Assembly (NCBI GenBank): GCA_028280635.1
Contig: JANQLM010000045.1
Coordinates: 38,314-102,313 of the forward strand
Reading direction: 5' to 3'
Source: Halieaceae bacterium
Lineage (GTDB): Bacteria > Pseudomonadota > Gammaproteobacteria > Pseudomonadales > Halieaceae
Length of the DNA: 64,000 nt
A program made the translations under genes and the position numbers. Below, one piece after another: positions 8,326-15,898 of the stretch; within the stretch, counting starts at the first letter, position 1, and the number at the start of each line of letters is the position of its first letter. The notes under the pieces are model-generated. The model ran no database searches, was not told where the DNA came from, and saw nothing but the letters and a program-made list of their open reading frames with translations.

Positions 8326-8853
8326 TCAAAACCTTAAGCGGTGTGTGGAAGTGTTTTTGTTCAGCATCAGGCTCTTTGAACTGTCGTTGACGTGGACGTA
8401 AACAATATTGCTCTGGTCAAAGAAAAGATCAGTGAATACCGCGTTCATTATTTCCAGTGATTTCAATGGTGCCGGGTGCTGATACTCAAACAGCACGCCG
8501 AGAGTTGTATCATCCCCCTCACCTTTCAGTTGCTTGCTTTTGATCTGCAGGGCCAGCTGCGCACCATTGGCCTTAACGTAAAAATACTGATTCAGGTATT
8601 CCAGCAGAAGCCGCTCGGCGTGCGGTGATTCATTCGATTGACAGAATGCCAGCTCAGTACTGTACGGATCGAAGACCAGGGCTTCGTTCACATCCGTCAG
8701 GAATAATCTGAGATTGATTGTCAAAACCTGCTGATCATCTGAGTACTCTATCTCGCTCAATGACAGCCGCAATGGATGAGCTGGTGCACTATACGATTGC
8801 ACCAGAAACACAAGACTGAGCAACGAACCTGTGCAGACGCACCTCAGGGTCAT
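8326..8853 (-). CDS. DUF6702 family exported protein
   Basis: The protein is 175 residues. An N-terminal signal peptide (LLSLVFLVQSYSAPA) is followed by HPLRLSLSEIEYSDD, a beta-rich body with INLRLFLTDVNEAL, and a C-terminal IVYVHVNDSSKSLMLN. This matches the DUF6702 pattern (mature protein starting with HP..SxxEIEY), whose members often neighbour HupE/UreJ-type genes. It is predicted to be periplasmic. The mature N-terminal His could be a metal ligand, but that is speculation. The start codon lies three bases after the dipeptidase stop and its stop one base before hupE, so the three are one operon. Confidence 0.72.
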   Translation of the reverse strand: MTLRCVCTGSLLSLVFLVQSYSAPAHPLRLSLSEIEYSDDQQVLTINLRLFLTDVNEALVFDPYSTELAFCQSNESPHAERLLLEYLNQYFYVKANGAQLALQIKSKQLKGEGDDTTLGVLFEYQHPAPLKSLEIMNAVFTDLFFDQSNIVYVHVNDSSKSLMLNKNTSTHRLRF

Positions 8854-8856
8854 CGC

Positions 8857-10137
8857 TCAGGACACATCCTGTGACTGCATCTCTTCGGCGACCGCCTGGA
8901 CTTCGGTGAATACGCGCATCAGGTTGCCGCCCCAGATTTTTTCAATCTCTTCTTCGGTATAGCCCCGTCTGACTAGTTCAATCGTGATGTTCATGACTTC
9001 ACTGGCGTCGAACACGCCTTCGATGCCGCCACCGCCATCAAAATCACAACCGATTCCTACGTGATCAATACCGGCTATCGCTACCATGTGATCGATATGG
9101 TCGACGGCGTGTTGGACTGTAGCTGGTGGAGTCGGAAACCTCTCATTAATTTCACTCATCGCCTGCCGCATCACCTTGCGGTCCTCCCGGGTCATTTCAT
9201 CCGCCGGCTTCCTTTTTGCTCGAAGTTCGGCAATCGCTGCATCTCGTTCGGGATTTTCCGGCATGTCACGCAGGTAGCTAGCAAGCATCGTCAATTGCAC
9301 AACGCCACCGTTTTTAGCCATGGCTTTCAGCATTTCATCAGACATGTTGCGATTGTGGTCGGTGACGGCACGCGCATTCGAATGGCTGGCTATGATCGGC
9401 GCCTTTGATTCGGTGATGGCATCGAAAAAGACGTCATCGCTACCGTGAGAAACATCGACGATCATGCCCAGGCGGTTCATTTCCCTGATGACCTCTTTAC
9501 CAAATGCACTGATACCGCCATGCTCCGGGCCCTCCGGATCTGTCGCGGAATCCGCCAGGTCATTGTTGCTGGAATGCACCAGAGTGATGTAGCGCACACC
9601 CCTGTCAAAGTACAGCTCGACATTGGCGATGTCTGCGCCAATCGGATACCCATTCTCAATACCGATGTAAATGGCACGCTTGCCGGCCTTCTCCAGTTCG
9701 TAGGCGTCCTCCGGGTTGAGCGCCAGGCCCACAATGTCGGCGTTCTGCTGCGTAGAAGCCACGACCGTATCTATCATCTGTAGGCCCAGTGCTTTCGCGC
9801 GGGTGTTCCCATCATCATCTCGAATGTCCTGGGCAACGAACGCGGCAAAAAAGATGGCATCCAAGCCCCCTTCCTTCATTCTCGGGTAATCCACCTTCGA
9901 GCCGGTCTCGTTGGGGTCATGTCTTTCGGACATATCAAATCCCGGCTCGATCATGCGCAGCGGCGTATCTGCGTGGGAATCGAAGGTAAGCACGCGATCA
10001 TGAATTTCCAGAGCCCGCGCAATGAGTTCCTCCTCTGCTTCAGGTGTAGCGGCATTGGTATCAGGATCTCTCACGCAGCCGCCCGTCAAGAGCAACAGAG
10101 CAAAGATAACGAGGTAGTTTTTCCGGGTATAAAACAT
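8857..10137 (-). CDS. Membrane dipeptidase (peptidase M19) lipoprotein
   Basis: The protein is 426 residues. The lipobox LLTGGC puts the lipidated Cys at residue 21. The M19 renal-dipeptidase zinc sites are all visible: HAD in FDSHADTP, Glu in IGIENGYP, His in DVSHGS and His in ASHSNAR, with GIGCDFDGGG near the end. Such enzymes split dipeptides, including D-residue ones, using two zinc ions, here at the periplasmic membrane face. It heads the operon with DUF6702 and the HupE-like gene. A zinc enzyme under a zinc-starvation promoter would be unusual; it might release metal-binding peptides. Confidence 0.9.
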   Translation of the reverse strand: MFYTRKNYLVIFALLLLTGGCVRDPDTNAATPEAEEELIARALEIHDRVLTFDSHADTPLRMIEPGFDMSERHDPNETGSKVDYPRMKEGGLDAIFFAAFVAQDIRDDDGNTRAKALGLQMIDTVVASTQQNADIVGLALNPEDAYELEKAGKRAIYIGIENGYPIGADIANVELYFDRGVRYITLVHSSNNDLADSATDPEGPEHGGISAFGKEVIREMNRLGMIVDVSHGSDDVFFDAITESKAPIIASHSNARAVTDHNRNMSDEMLKAMAKNGGVVQLTMLASYLRDMPENPERDAAIAELRAKRKPADEMTREDRKVMRQAMSEINERFPTPPATVQHAVDHIDHMVAIAGIDHVGIGCDFDGGGGIEGVFDASEVMNITIELVRRGYTEEEIEKIWGGNLMRVFTEVQAVAEEMQSQDVS

Positions 10138-10545
10138 GATGAATGTCCGTAACTAGGTTTCTCGCATGGCACCCCTGTATACCGGGGTGACGGCACGACC
10201 TCAGAGGCGCGTGAACCGGGCCTCACATTTATTGTCGGCCTCGCTCATATGCCACCGGAATGGATGTAGCGCTGATCGTGTCGCAGCATTCTCACGCGTT
10301 CGACCCCTTGTTCTCAAGTGCCTGGCGGGTGCTCCAGGATTTATTCACCCCTGAGATGATGTCGGGTACTTTATGTCCAAAATGATATATTGTATCATTT
10401 TGCCTTATACACCCCGCACTACTCCTGCCCAATACCGTGGTACCAGGCGCCCCTTACCTTCACATGCAAGCCAGCAGGGCCCAGGCCTCGTCTACTTGTT
10501 CAACGAGTGGAGCGCAGCCAGTGCAGCACACTAATGGAACGTAGA
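10138..10545. other. Divergent promoter region of 408 bases
   Basis: This lies between the dipeptidase operon (minus) and pyrC2-folE2 (plus). The palindrome at 10379-10401 falls about 145 bases before the chosen pyrC2 start and 240 bases from the dipeptidase start. Apart from that I see no RNA gene or repeat. A frame open from 10390 joins pyrC2 but starts without a usable codon context. Confidence 0.4.
10379..10401. promoter_or_regulatory. Second Zur-like operator, upstream of pyrC2-folE2
   Basis: This is a 23-base inverted repeat with perfect nine-base arms, AAAATGATA and TATCATTTT, around five central bases. It has the same length and layout as the 23-base gammaproteobacterial Zur consensus (GAAATGTTATA-N-TATAACATTTC) and agrees at most positions. 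It precedes the zinc-sparing pyrC2 and folE2 genes. Zur control is inferred. Confidence 0.6.
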
Positions 10546-11880
10546 ATGCCCTCCACACTTATCAAGCATGCCCTGCTCGTCAACGAAAGCGAAGCCGTAG
10601 AAGCAGACCTGCGAATCGAAGATCAACGCATACAGGCGATTGCCCCGGAGCTCAGTGCCAGACCCGGCGACCAGGTACTAGAAGCCAACGGCAGTTACCT
10701 GCTCCCTGGCATGATCGATGACCAAGTGCATTTCCGGGAACCTGGCCTGACACACAAGGGCAGCATCGCGAGTGAATCCCGCGCTGCGGTGGCGGGCGGC
10801 ATTACCAGCTACATGGAAATGCCGAATGTGAACCCTGCCACCACCGATATCGCTGTACTGGAAAGCAAGTTTGAGTTGGCCGCGAAGAGCTCGATGGCAA
10901 ACTACTCGTTTTACCTGGGAGCCACAGAACACAACCTTGAGCAGATCAAGACTCTCGACCCTGCCAGGCACTGCGGGGTCAAGGTATTCATGGGGGCATC
11001 GACCGGCGACCTGCTGGTGGAAGACCCGGCAGCGCTGGAGGCGATCTTTCGCGATGCGCCTACGCTGATTACAACCCACTGCGAGAGCGGGCGCGTGATG
11101 GCATGGAACAAAGCCCAGATAGAGCGCTCGCAGGGCACCCTGTCCATAGAAGATCACCCGAGAATCCGTGATGTCGAGGCATGCTATGCATCATCCGAGT
11201 ACGCGGTCGGCCTCGCAAAGCGCCACGGCAGCCAGCTCCATGTTCTGCATATCACAACTGCCAAGGAACTGGAGCTCTTTGAAGCTGGGCCTGTCGAAGG
11301 CAAATCCATCACGGCTGAGGCCTGCGTACACCATTTGTGGTTTACCCAGGATGACTATCCTCGCCTTGGTAACTTCATCAAATGCAACCCCGCGATCAAG
11401 CACCAGAGTGACCGGGACGCGCTGATCCAGGCGCTGGGTACCGGCCAGATCGATATCATCGCCACCGACCACGCACCCCACACCCTCGAAGAAAAGCAGG
11501 AAACCTATGAAAACGCGCCGGCCGGCCTACCCCTTGTGCAGCACGCTCTCCCAAGCCTGCTGGACCACGTCCACCACGGCCGCATCAGCCTGACGCAAGT
11601 GGTCGAGAAGACGGCCCACAATCCGGCCAGGCGCTACAGCATTGCCGAACGAGGCTTCCTGAGAGAGGGCTACTATGCCGACCTGGTCATGATTGCACCC
11701 GATTCTCCTTCAACCGTGGCCGAAGACAGTATTCTCTACAAGTGCGGCTGGTCCCCGTTTACCGGGCACACCTTCCAGTCGTCAGTCAAGGGGACCTGGG
11801 TCAATGGCACCCGGGTGTTCGATGGCGAAACCGTTGCTGAGATTGACTCACCTGCCATGCGATTGTTTTTTAACCGATAA
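10546..11880 (+). CDS. pyrC: PyrC2-type dihydroorotase with altered metal site
   Basis: This 444-residue amidohydrolase is of the class I-like dihydroorotase type (third step of pyrimidine synthesis, carbamoyl-aspartate to dihydroorotate). Motifs: GMIDDQVHFREPG, GITSYMEMPNVNP, VKVFMGASTG, TTHCES, LHVLHITT and IATDHAPHT with the catalytic Asp. The normal D-x-H-x-H metal motif reads D-D-Q-V-H, so the first metal His is Gln. I chose the ATG at 10546 because GGA precedes it; an ATG at 10534 is possible. FolE2 follows 12 bases later. PyrC2 enzymes are known as Zur-regulated backups, so I infer a low-zinc dihydroorotase; whether it is catalytically active cannot be judged from sequence. Confidence 0.85.
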   Translation: MPSTLIKHALLVNESEAVEADLRIEDQRIQAIAPELSARPGDQVLEANGSYLLPGMIDDQVHFREPGLTHKGSIASESRAAVAGGITSYMEMPNVNPATTDIAVLESKFELAAKSSMANYSFYLGATEHNLEQIKTLDPARHCGVKVFMGASTGDLLVEDPAALEAIFRDAPTLITTHCESGRVMAWNKAQIERSQGTLSIEDHPRIRDVEACYASSEYAVGLAKRHGSQLHVLHITTAKELELFEAGPVEGKSITAEACVHHLWFTQDDYPRLGNFIKCNPAIKHQSDRDALIQALGTGQIDIIATDHAPHTLEEKQETYENAPAGLPLVQHALPSLLDHVHHGRISLTQVVEKTAHNPARRYSIAERGFLREGYYADLVMIAPDSPSTVAEDSILYKCGWSPFTGHTFQSSVKGTWVNGTRVFDGETVAEIDSPAMRLFFNR

Positions 11881-11892
11881 GCCGATACCGCT

Positions 11893-12795
11893 ATGTACCG
11901 ATTCGATATGCTGCCCGACGTTGCCAGCGATACCCTCCAGGACCGTTCACTGCCACTGCAATGGGTGGGCATGGAAAAGATTGACGTGCCAGTCAACATC
12001 GCCCTGGCCGCAGGCAATGTCCCGCAGTTGGTGGCAAAAGCCAATATCTATGTCAGTCTTGATGATGCCTCTGCGAGAGGCATTCACATGTCGCGCTTGC
12101 ACACCATCCTCAACCAACTGGGGGACGAGGTCTGCGAAAAATCGACGCTCGATCGCTTGTTAGGCGAGTGCGTCGACTCTCAGGCGGGCATTAGCGAAAG
12201 TGCAAAAATTGAGCTCGAGTTCGATCTTCTGCTTGAGAAGCCGGCGCTACTCAGCGATGAACGCGGCTACCAGGCCTATCCCATGGTCATCAGAGGCGAA
12301 CTGACCGGGGATTTGCGTTGCTACGAGATTGAACTCACCATTCCTTACTCAAGTACCTGCCCCTGCTCTGCATCGCTGGCGAGGCAGTTGTACGCCAACG
12401 CCGTCAACGAGAGGTTTCCCTCCGACCAGATAGACAAGGCATCGCTACTGCAATGGATGCAATCCGAACAGGGCAGTGTTGCGACACCGCACGCGCAAAG
12501 ATCCTATGCCTACATCAGGCTTTGTATGACCGACAACCCGTGGACTGATTTCCCCGCCCTGATCCGCAAGCTCGAGGCGGTGATCGGCACACCGGTGCAG
12601 ACAGCTGTCAAACGGATTGACGAGCAGGAATTTGCAAAGCTCAACGCAGAAAACCTGATGTTCTGCGAAGACGCTGCCAGGCGCATCAAGCTCCATCTGG
12701 ATAACATGCCCTTCATCACCGACTATTGGCTGAAGGTTGAACACCAGGAGAGCCTGCACGCGCACAATGCCGTCGTCATCGACCGAAAAAGGTAG
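11893..12795 (+). CDS. folE2: GTP cyclohydrolase FolE2 (type IB)
   Basis: This 300-residue protein makes dihydroneopterin triphosphate from GTP for folate synthesis, in place of the zinc-dependent FolE. Diagnostic features are LPLQWVGMEKIDVPVNIA at the N-terminus, the conserved Cys in STCPCSASLAR, the Glu in FCEDAARRI, and the His motif ESLHAHNAVV at the end. Type IB enzymes work with metals other than zinc, and folE2 is a standard member of Zur regulons. It is translated 12 bases after pyrC2 in one operon behind the palindrome at 10.38 kb. Confidence 0.95.
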   Translation: MYRFDMLPDVASDTLQDRSLPLQWVGMEKIDVPVNIALAAGNVPQLVAKANIYVSLDDASARGIHMSRLHTILNQLGDEVCEKSTLDRLLGECVDSQAGISESAKIELEFDLLLEKPALLSDERGYQAYPMVIRGELTGDLRCYEIELTIPYSSTCPCSASLARQLYANAVNERFPSDQIDKASLLQWMQSEQGSVATPHAQRSYAYIRLCMTDNPWTDFPALIRKLEAVIGTPVQTAVKRIDEQEFAKLNAENLMFCEDAARRIKLHLDNMPFITDYWLKVEHQESLHAHNAVVIDRKR

Positions 12796-12876
12796 CGCCA
12801 ATCCTCTGAGGGCATGCGGTTTGTTCCCGGGCCCCAAGTCGCACATACTAGCCACCGCTTTCCAGAAGGCCGCCCC

Positions 12877-13089
12877 TTGAATCGTCTCTGGATGAGACGG
12901 CTTGCCGCCGGTGTATTTCTGCTCAATCTGCTTGCCGTGACCTGGCCAGTAGCCGACTGGTTCAGTGCCGCGGAGCCCCTGATCCTGGGCTTGCCGCCGT
13001 CTATGGTCTGGCCCATTGCCTGGATCCTGATCGGCTGGGTGACGCTGCTGCTCCTCGATCACTTTGAGAATCGAGGGAACGGGCAATAA
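12877..13089 (+). CDS. DUF3311 small membrane protein
   Basis: This protein of about 70 residues has two hydrophobic segments (LAAGVFLLNLLAVTWPV and MVWPIAWILIGWVTLLLL) separated by PLILGLPPSM. This is the DUF3311 layout, a family almost always encoded directly before a sodium:solute symporter. The likely start is TTG at 12877, with AGAAGG seven bases upstream; an upstream ATG at 12814 and an internal ATG at 12892 are alternatives. Its TAA overlaps the symporter ATG by one base. Role: probable accessory subunit of the symporter. Confidence 0.75.
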   Translation: MNRLWMRRLAAGVFLLNLLAVTWPVADWFSAAEPLILGLPPSMVWPIAWILIGWVTLLLLDHFENRGNGQ

Positions 13090-14558
13090 TGCCACAGTGG
13101 TTGCTGATCTCCTGCGTGATCGTCGCATACCTTGGGTTGACGCTGTGGGTGGGCCTGCGCGCCGGCCACCGGGCCTCCTCCACGGTCGAGGGATTCGTCG
13201 CGGGTGACCGCAATTTCGGCTTCCTGGTCATGTACTTTGTCACAGGCGCCACCGTCTTTTCTGCTTTTGCCTTTCTAGGCGGGCCAGGATGGGCCTACTC
13301 ACGCGGTGCGGCCGCGTTTTACATCCTCTCCTATGGCGTACTGGGCATGATGCCCTGGTATGTGATTGGGCCAAAGGTGGCGCGCGTTGGTCGACAGCTG
13401 GGACAGGTCACTCAGGCCCAGTTTCTCACCGGCCGTTTCCCTTCGCGCGGGCTGTCGCTGCTAATTGCGGTGATCAGCGTGGCCGCGCTGATTCCCTACA
13501 TCACCCTGCAAATTCGCGGCGCCGGCATCGTGATCGAGGCCGTTACCGAAGGTCACATACCGCTTTGGCTGGGGGCGGCGGCGGCCTACGGTGTGGTGCT
13601 GTTCTACGTCCTGGTCAGCGGCGTTGCCGCAGTGGGATGGACCAACACGCTGCAGGGTGTCGTCATGCTTGTGATCGCGTGGACGCTGGGCTTGTACCTG
13701 CCCTTCAAACTCTATGGCGGTATCGAGCCAATGATCCAGGGTATTGTTCAACAGCGACCCGGGTTGCTGGATGCGCCGGGCCTAAGCGCCGTGGGACAAG
13801 CTTGGAACTGGGCAGCTTACAGCAGCGCGATCCTGGTCAGCGCCATCGGACTGCAGATGTGGCCACACCTGTTCATGAAGGCGTTCACTGCCCGCGACGA
13901 GCGCACTATCCGGCGCACCGTGGTCTGGTTCCCCAGCTTTCAGCTGTTCCTGGTGCCAGTGTTCCTGATCGGCCTGGCCGGCGTGCTGTACGTGGATGAG
14001 CTGCCACGACCTGATTTCATCCTCCCCCACCTGATTCTGAACGTTGAGTTGCCGATGATCATGGTGGGCCTGTTCTGTGCCGGCGCCCTGTCTGCCTCGA
14101 TGTCCACGGGCGACGCCCTGCTGCACGCAACGGCCTCGGTGGCGGTGGAAGACGGCGTGCGGCCGTTTGTGCCGCTGAGTGAAATCCAACAGCGCAGGCT
14201 GATCCGGTGGCTGATCCTGGTAGCGGGCACCGTGGCCTACGTGTTCGCCGTATCCGAGGGGCTGTCGCTAGTGCTACTGCTGCTGACCTCTTACGGCATC
14301 ATCGCCCAGTTGGCACCGCCGGTTGTCGCCGCCCTGTTCTGGCGACGGGCCACAACCCCGGGCGTCATCACGGGCCTGCTGGCGGGCACGGCGACCACGC
14401 TGCTGTTCTTCTTTCAGCCCGAACTGCGGCCCATCCCATTACATGAAGGAATACTCGGGCTAAGTGTCCATGTTCCTGTATTATTAGCGGTATCGCTGCT
14501 AACGCCAGCTCAGGGTGATGCCCATGTCCAAGCCTATGTCAGCCCCTCAGCAGATTAG
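13089..14558 (+). CDS. Sodium:solute symporter (SSS family)
   Basis: The protein has 489 residues and about 13 membrane segments. SSS features are GFVAGDRNFGFLVMYF near the N-terminus, FLGGPGWAY, the helix-3 region GQVTQAQFLTGRF, and SASMSTGDALLHATASV near residue 340, the sodium-2-site helix. The closest type is the DUF3311-linked group of solute or carboxylate transporters; the substrate is not evident. It overlaps the DUF3311 gene and, at its 3' end, the start of the M20 deacylase, suggesting the transported solute may be an N-acyl or peptide-like compound (inference). Confidence 0.9.
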   Translation: MPQWLLISCVIVAYLGLTLWVGLRAGHRASSTVEGFVAGDRNFGFLVMYFVTGATVFSAFAFLGGPGWAYSRGAAAFYILSYGVLGMMPWYVIGPKVARVGRQLGQVTQAQFLTGRFPSRGLSLLIAVISVAALIPYITLQIRGAGIVIEAVTEGHIPLWLGAAAAYGVVLFYVLVSGVAAVGWTNTLQGVVMLVIAWTLGLYLPFKLYGGIEPMIQGIVQQRPGLLDAPGLSAVGQAWNWAAYSSAILVSAIGLQMWPHLFMKAFTARDERTIRRTVVWFPSFQLFLVPVFLIGLAGVLYVDELPRPDFILPHLILNVELPMIMVGLFCAGALSASMSTGDALLHATASVAVEDGVRPFVPLSEIQQRRLIRWLILVAGTVAYVFAVSEGLSLVLLLLTSYGIIAQLAPPVVAALFWRRATTPGVITGLLAGTATTLLFFFQPELRPIPLHEGILGLSVHVPVLLAVSLLTPAQGDAHVQAYVSPSAD

Positions 14559-15729
14559 AACCGCGCCGCAATTGAGCTCCATCGAAATGCTCGATCAGTT
14601 GGTGTCATTTCCAACTGTATCCCGGGATTCCAACCTGCCGCTGATAGACTGGGTGGAGGAGTATCTGGAAGCCTACGGCGCCCGCTGCCGCCGAACCACA
14701 AATGAGGCGGGCGACAAGGCCAACCTGTTTGCTGCCATTGGCCCCGATACACCCGGAGGTGTGGTGCTCTCCGGCCATACTGACGTGGTACCGGTCGATG
14801 ACCAGGATTGGCATACTGACCCCTTCAAACTGACCGAGCGCGACGGCCTGCTCTACGGCCGCGGCACCTCGGATATGAAGGGCTTCTCCGCGGTATTCCT
14901 GTCGGGCCTGGCCCATTTGGAGATCTCTTCCATGTCACGCCCGCTCTACCTGGCCCTGTCCTATGACGAGGAGATCGGCTGCCTGGGCATTGATCGCATG
15001 GTGGACGATGCCCTCGCGGCCGGCGCCAGGCCGGAATTCGGCATTATCGGGGAGCCCACCTCCATGCGTGTGGTCCGAGCTCACAAGTCAATCAACGTGT
15101 TCAAAACTGTCGTCACCGGACAGGCCGCCCACTCCAGCCAACCGCATCGCGGCGCCGGGGCCATCCTTGCCGCCGCGCGCATTATCGAGCACCTGGATTC
15201 CCTGGGCCGGCAGCGACGGGCCGAGGCCGGGGATTCCGGCTGCGAGCCACCCTGGACCACGGTCCAGGTTGGACAAATCCAGGGCGGCACGGCGGTCAAC
15301 ATCCTGCCCAGTCACTGCGAGTTCCTGTGGGAGTACCGCGGCCTGCCTGGCGAGAACCCGGATCTGATACTCAACGCCCTGCAGGCCTTTATAGAGTCTG
15401 AAGTGCTGCCGGATATGCGTGAATTTGCGCCTCACGCCGCGGTCGAAACCACACCTATCGCGCGCGTTCCGCCTTTGGTTGCAGACCTCGAAGCGCGCGC
15501 CGAATCCTGGGTGCACACGCTGGATGGCGTGCGTGCAGGCGGCTCGGGCGAGGTGTCTTTTGCCACCGAGGCTGGCAGCTTTCAGCGCGCCGGCATCAGC
15601 AGCGTGGTCTGTGGCCCGGGCTCCATCGACCAGGCACATCAGCCCAATGAATTCATTGACCCCGCTGAACTGCAACGCTGTGAAGCCATGGTCGACAACG
15701 TCTTTGCCCATCTCTGCCAGGCATCCTGA
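14524..15729 (+). CDS. argE: Acetylornithine deacetylase-like M20 amidohydrolase
   Basis: This protein of about 401 residues has the M20 zinc-site series: SGHTDVVPV with the first His and Asp, YGRGTSDMKG with the bridging Asp, LSYDEEIGC with the catalytic Glu-Glu, and GPGSIDQAHQPNEF with the last His. GEPTSM and KSINVFKT mark the ArgE/DapE group. It removes the acetyl group from N-acetylornithine or a similar substrate, in the cytosol. Its start lies within the symporter 3' end (overlap about 35 bases), so the two are co-transcribed. In-frame GTG and ATG codons at 14515 and 14518 are alternative starts. The symporter link leaves room for a catabolic N-acyl amino acid role. Confidence 0.88.
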   Translation: MSKPMSAPQQIRTAPQLSSIEMLDQLVSFPTVSRDSNLPLIDWVEEYLEAYGARCRRTTNEAGDKANLFAAIGPDTPGGVVLSGHTDVVPVDDQDWHTDPFKLTERDGLLYGRGTSDMKGFSAVFLSGLAHLEISSMSRPLYLALSYDEEIGCLGIDRMVDDALAAGARPEFGIIGEPTSMRVVRAHKSINVFKTVVTGQAAHSSQPHRGAGAILAAARIIEHLDSLGRQRRAEAGDSGCEPPWTTVQVGQIQGGTAVNILPSHCEFLWEYRGLPGENPDLILNALQAFIESEVLPDMREFAPHAAVETTPIARVPPLVADLEARAESWVHTLDGVRAGGSGEVSFATEAGSFQRAGISSVVCGPGSIDQAHQPNEFIDPAELQRCEAMVDNVFAHLCQAS

Positions 15730-15898
15730 TTCGGCGTAGGCGCGGGCGTATTCCGCGCTGCGCCTGCACCCCCGCCAGGGTAAGTATGAGACCGTTGGGG
15801 GCAAATACGTTCTCTGATGGGCAACTCCCTTGAGCTCACCACCCGCAGACGGTAATTTGGCGCGTTTGGCACCACCCACCTGGCACGGAGACACCACC

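Noticed and set aside
10390..10545. N-terminal extension of PyrC2 from 10390
   Set aside because: No ribosome site, residues unlike the family, and the frame begins at the Zur-like palindrome.
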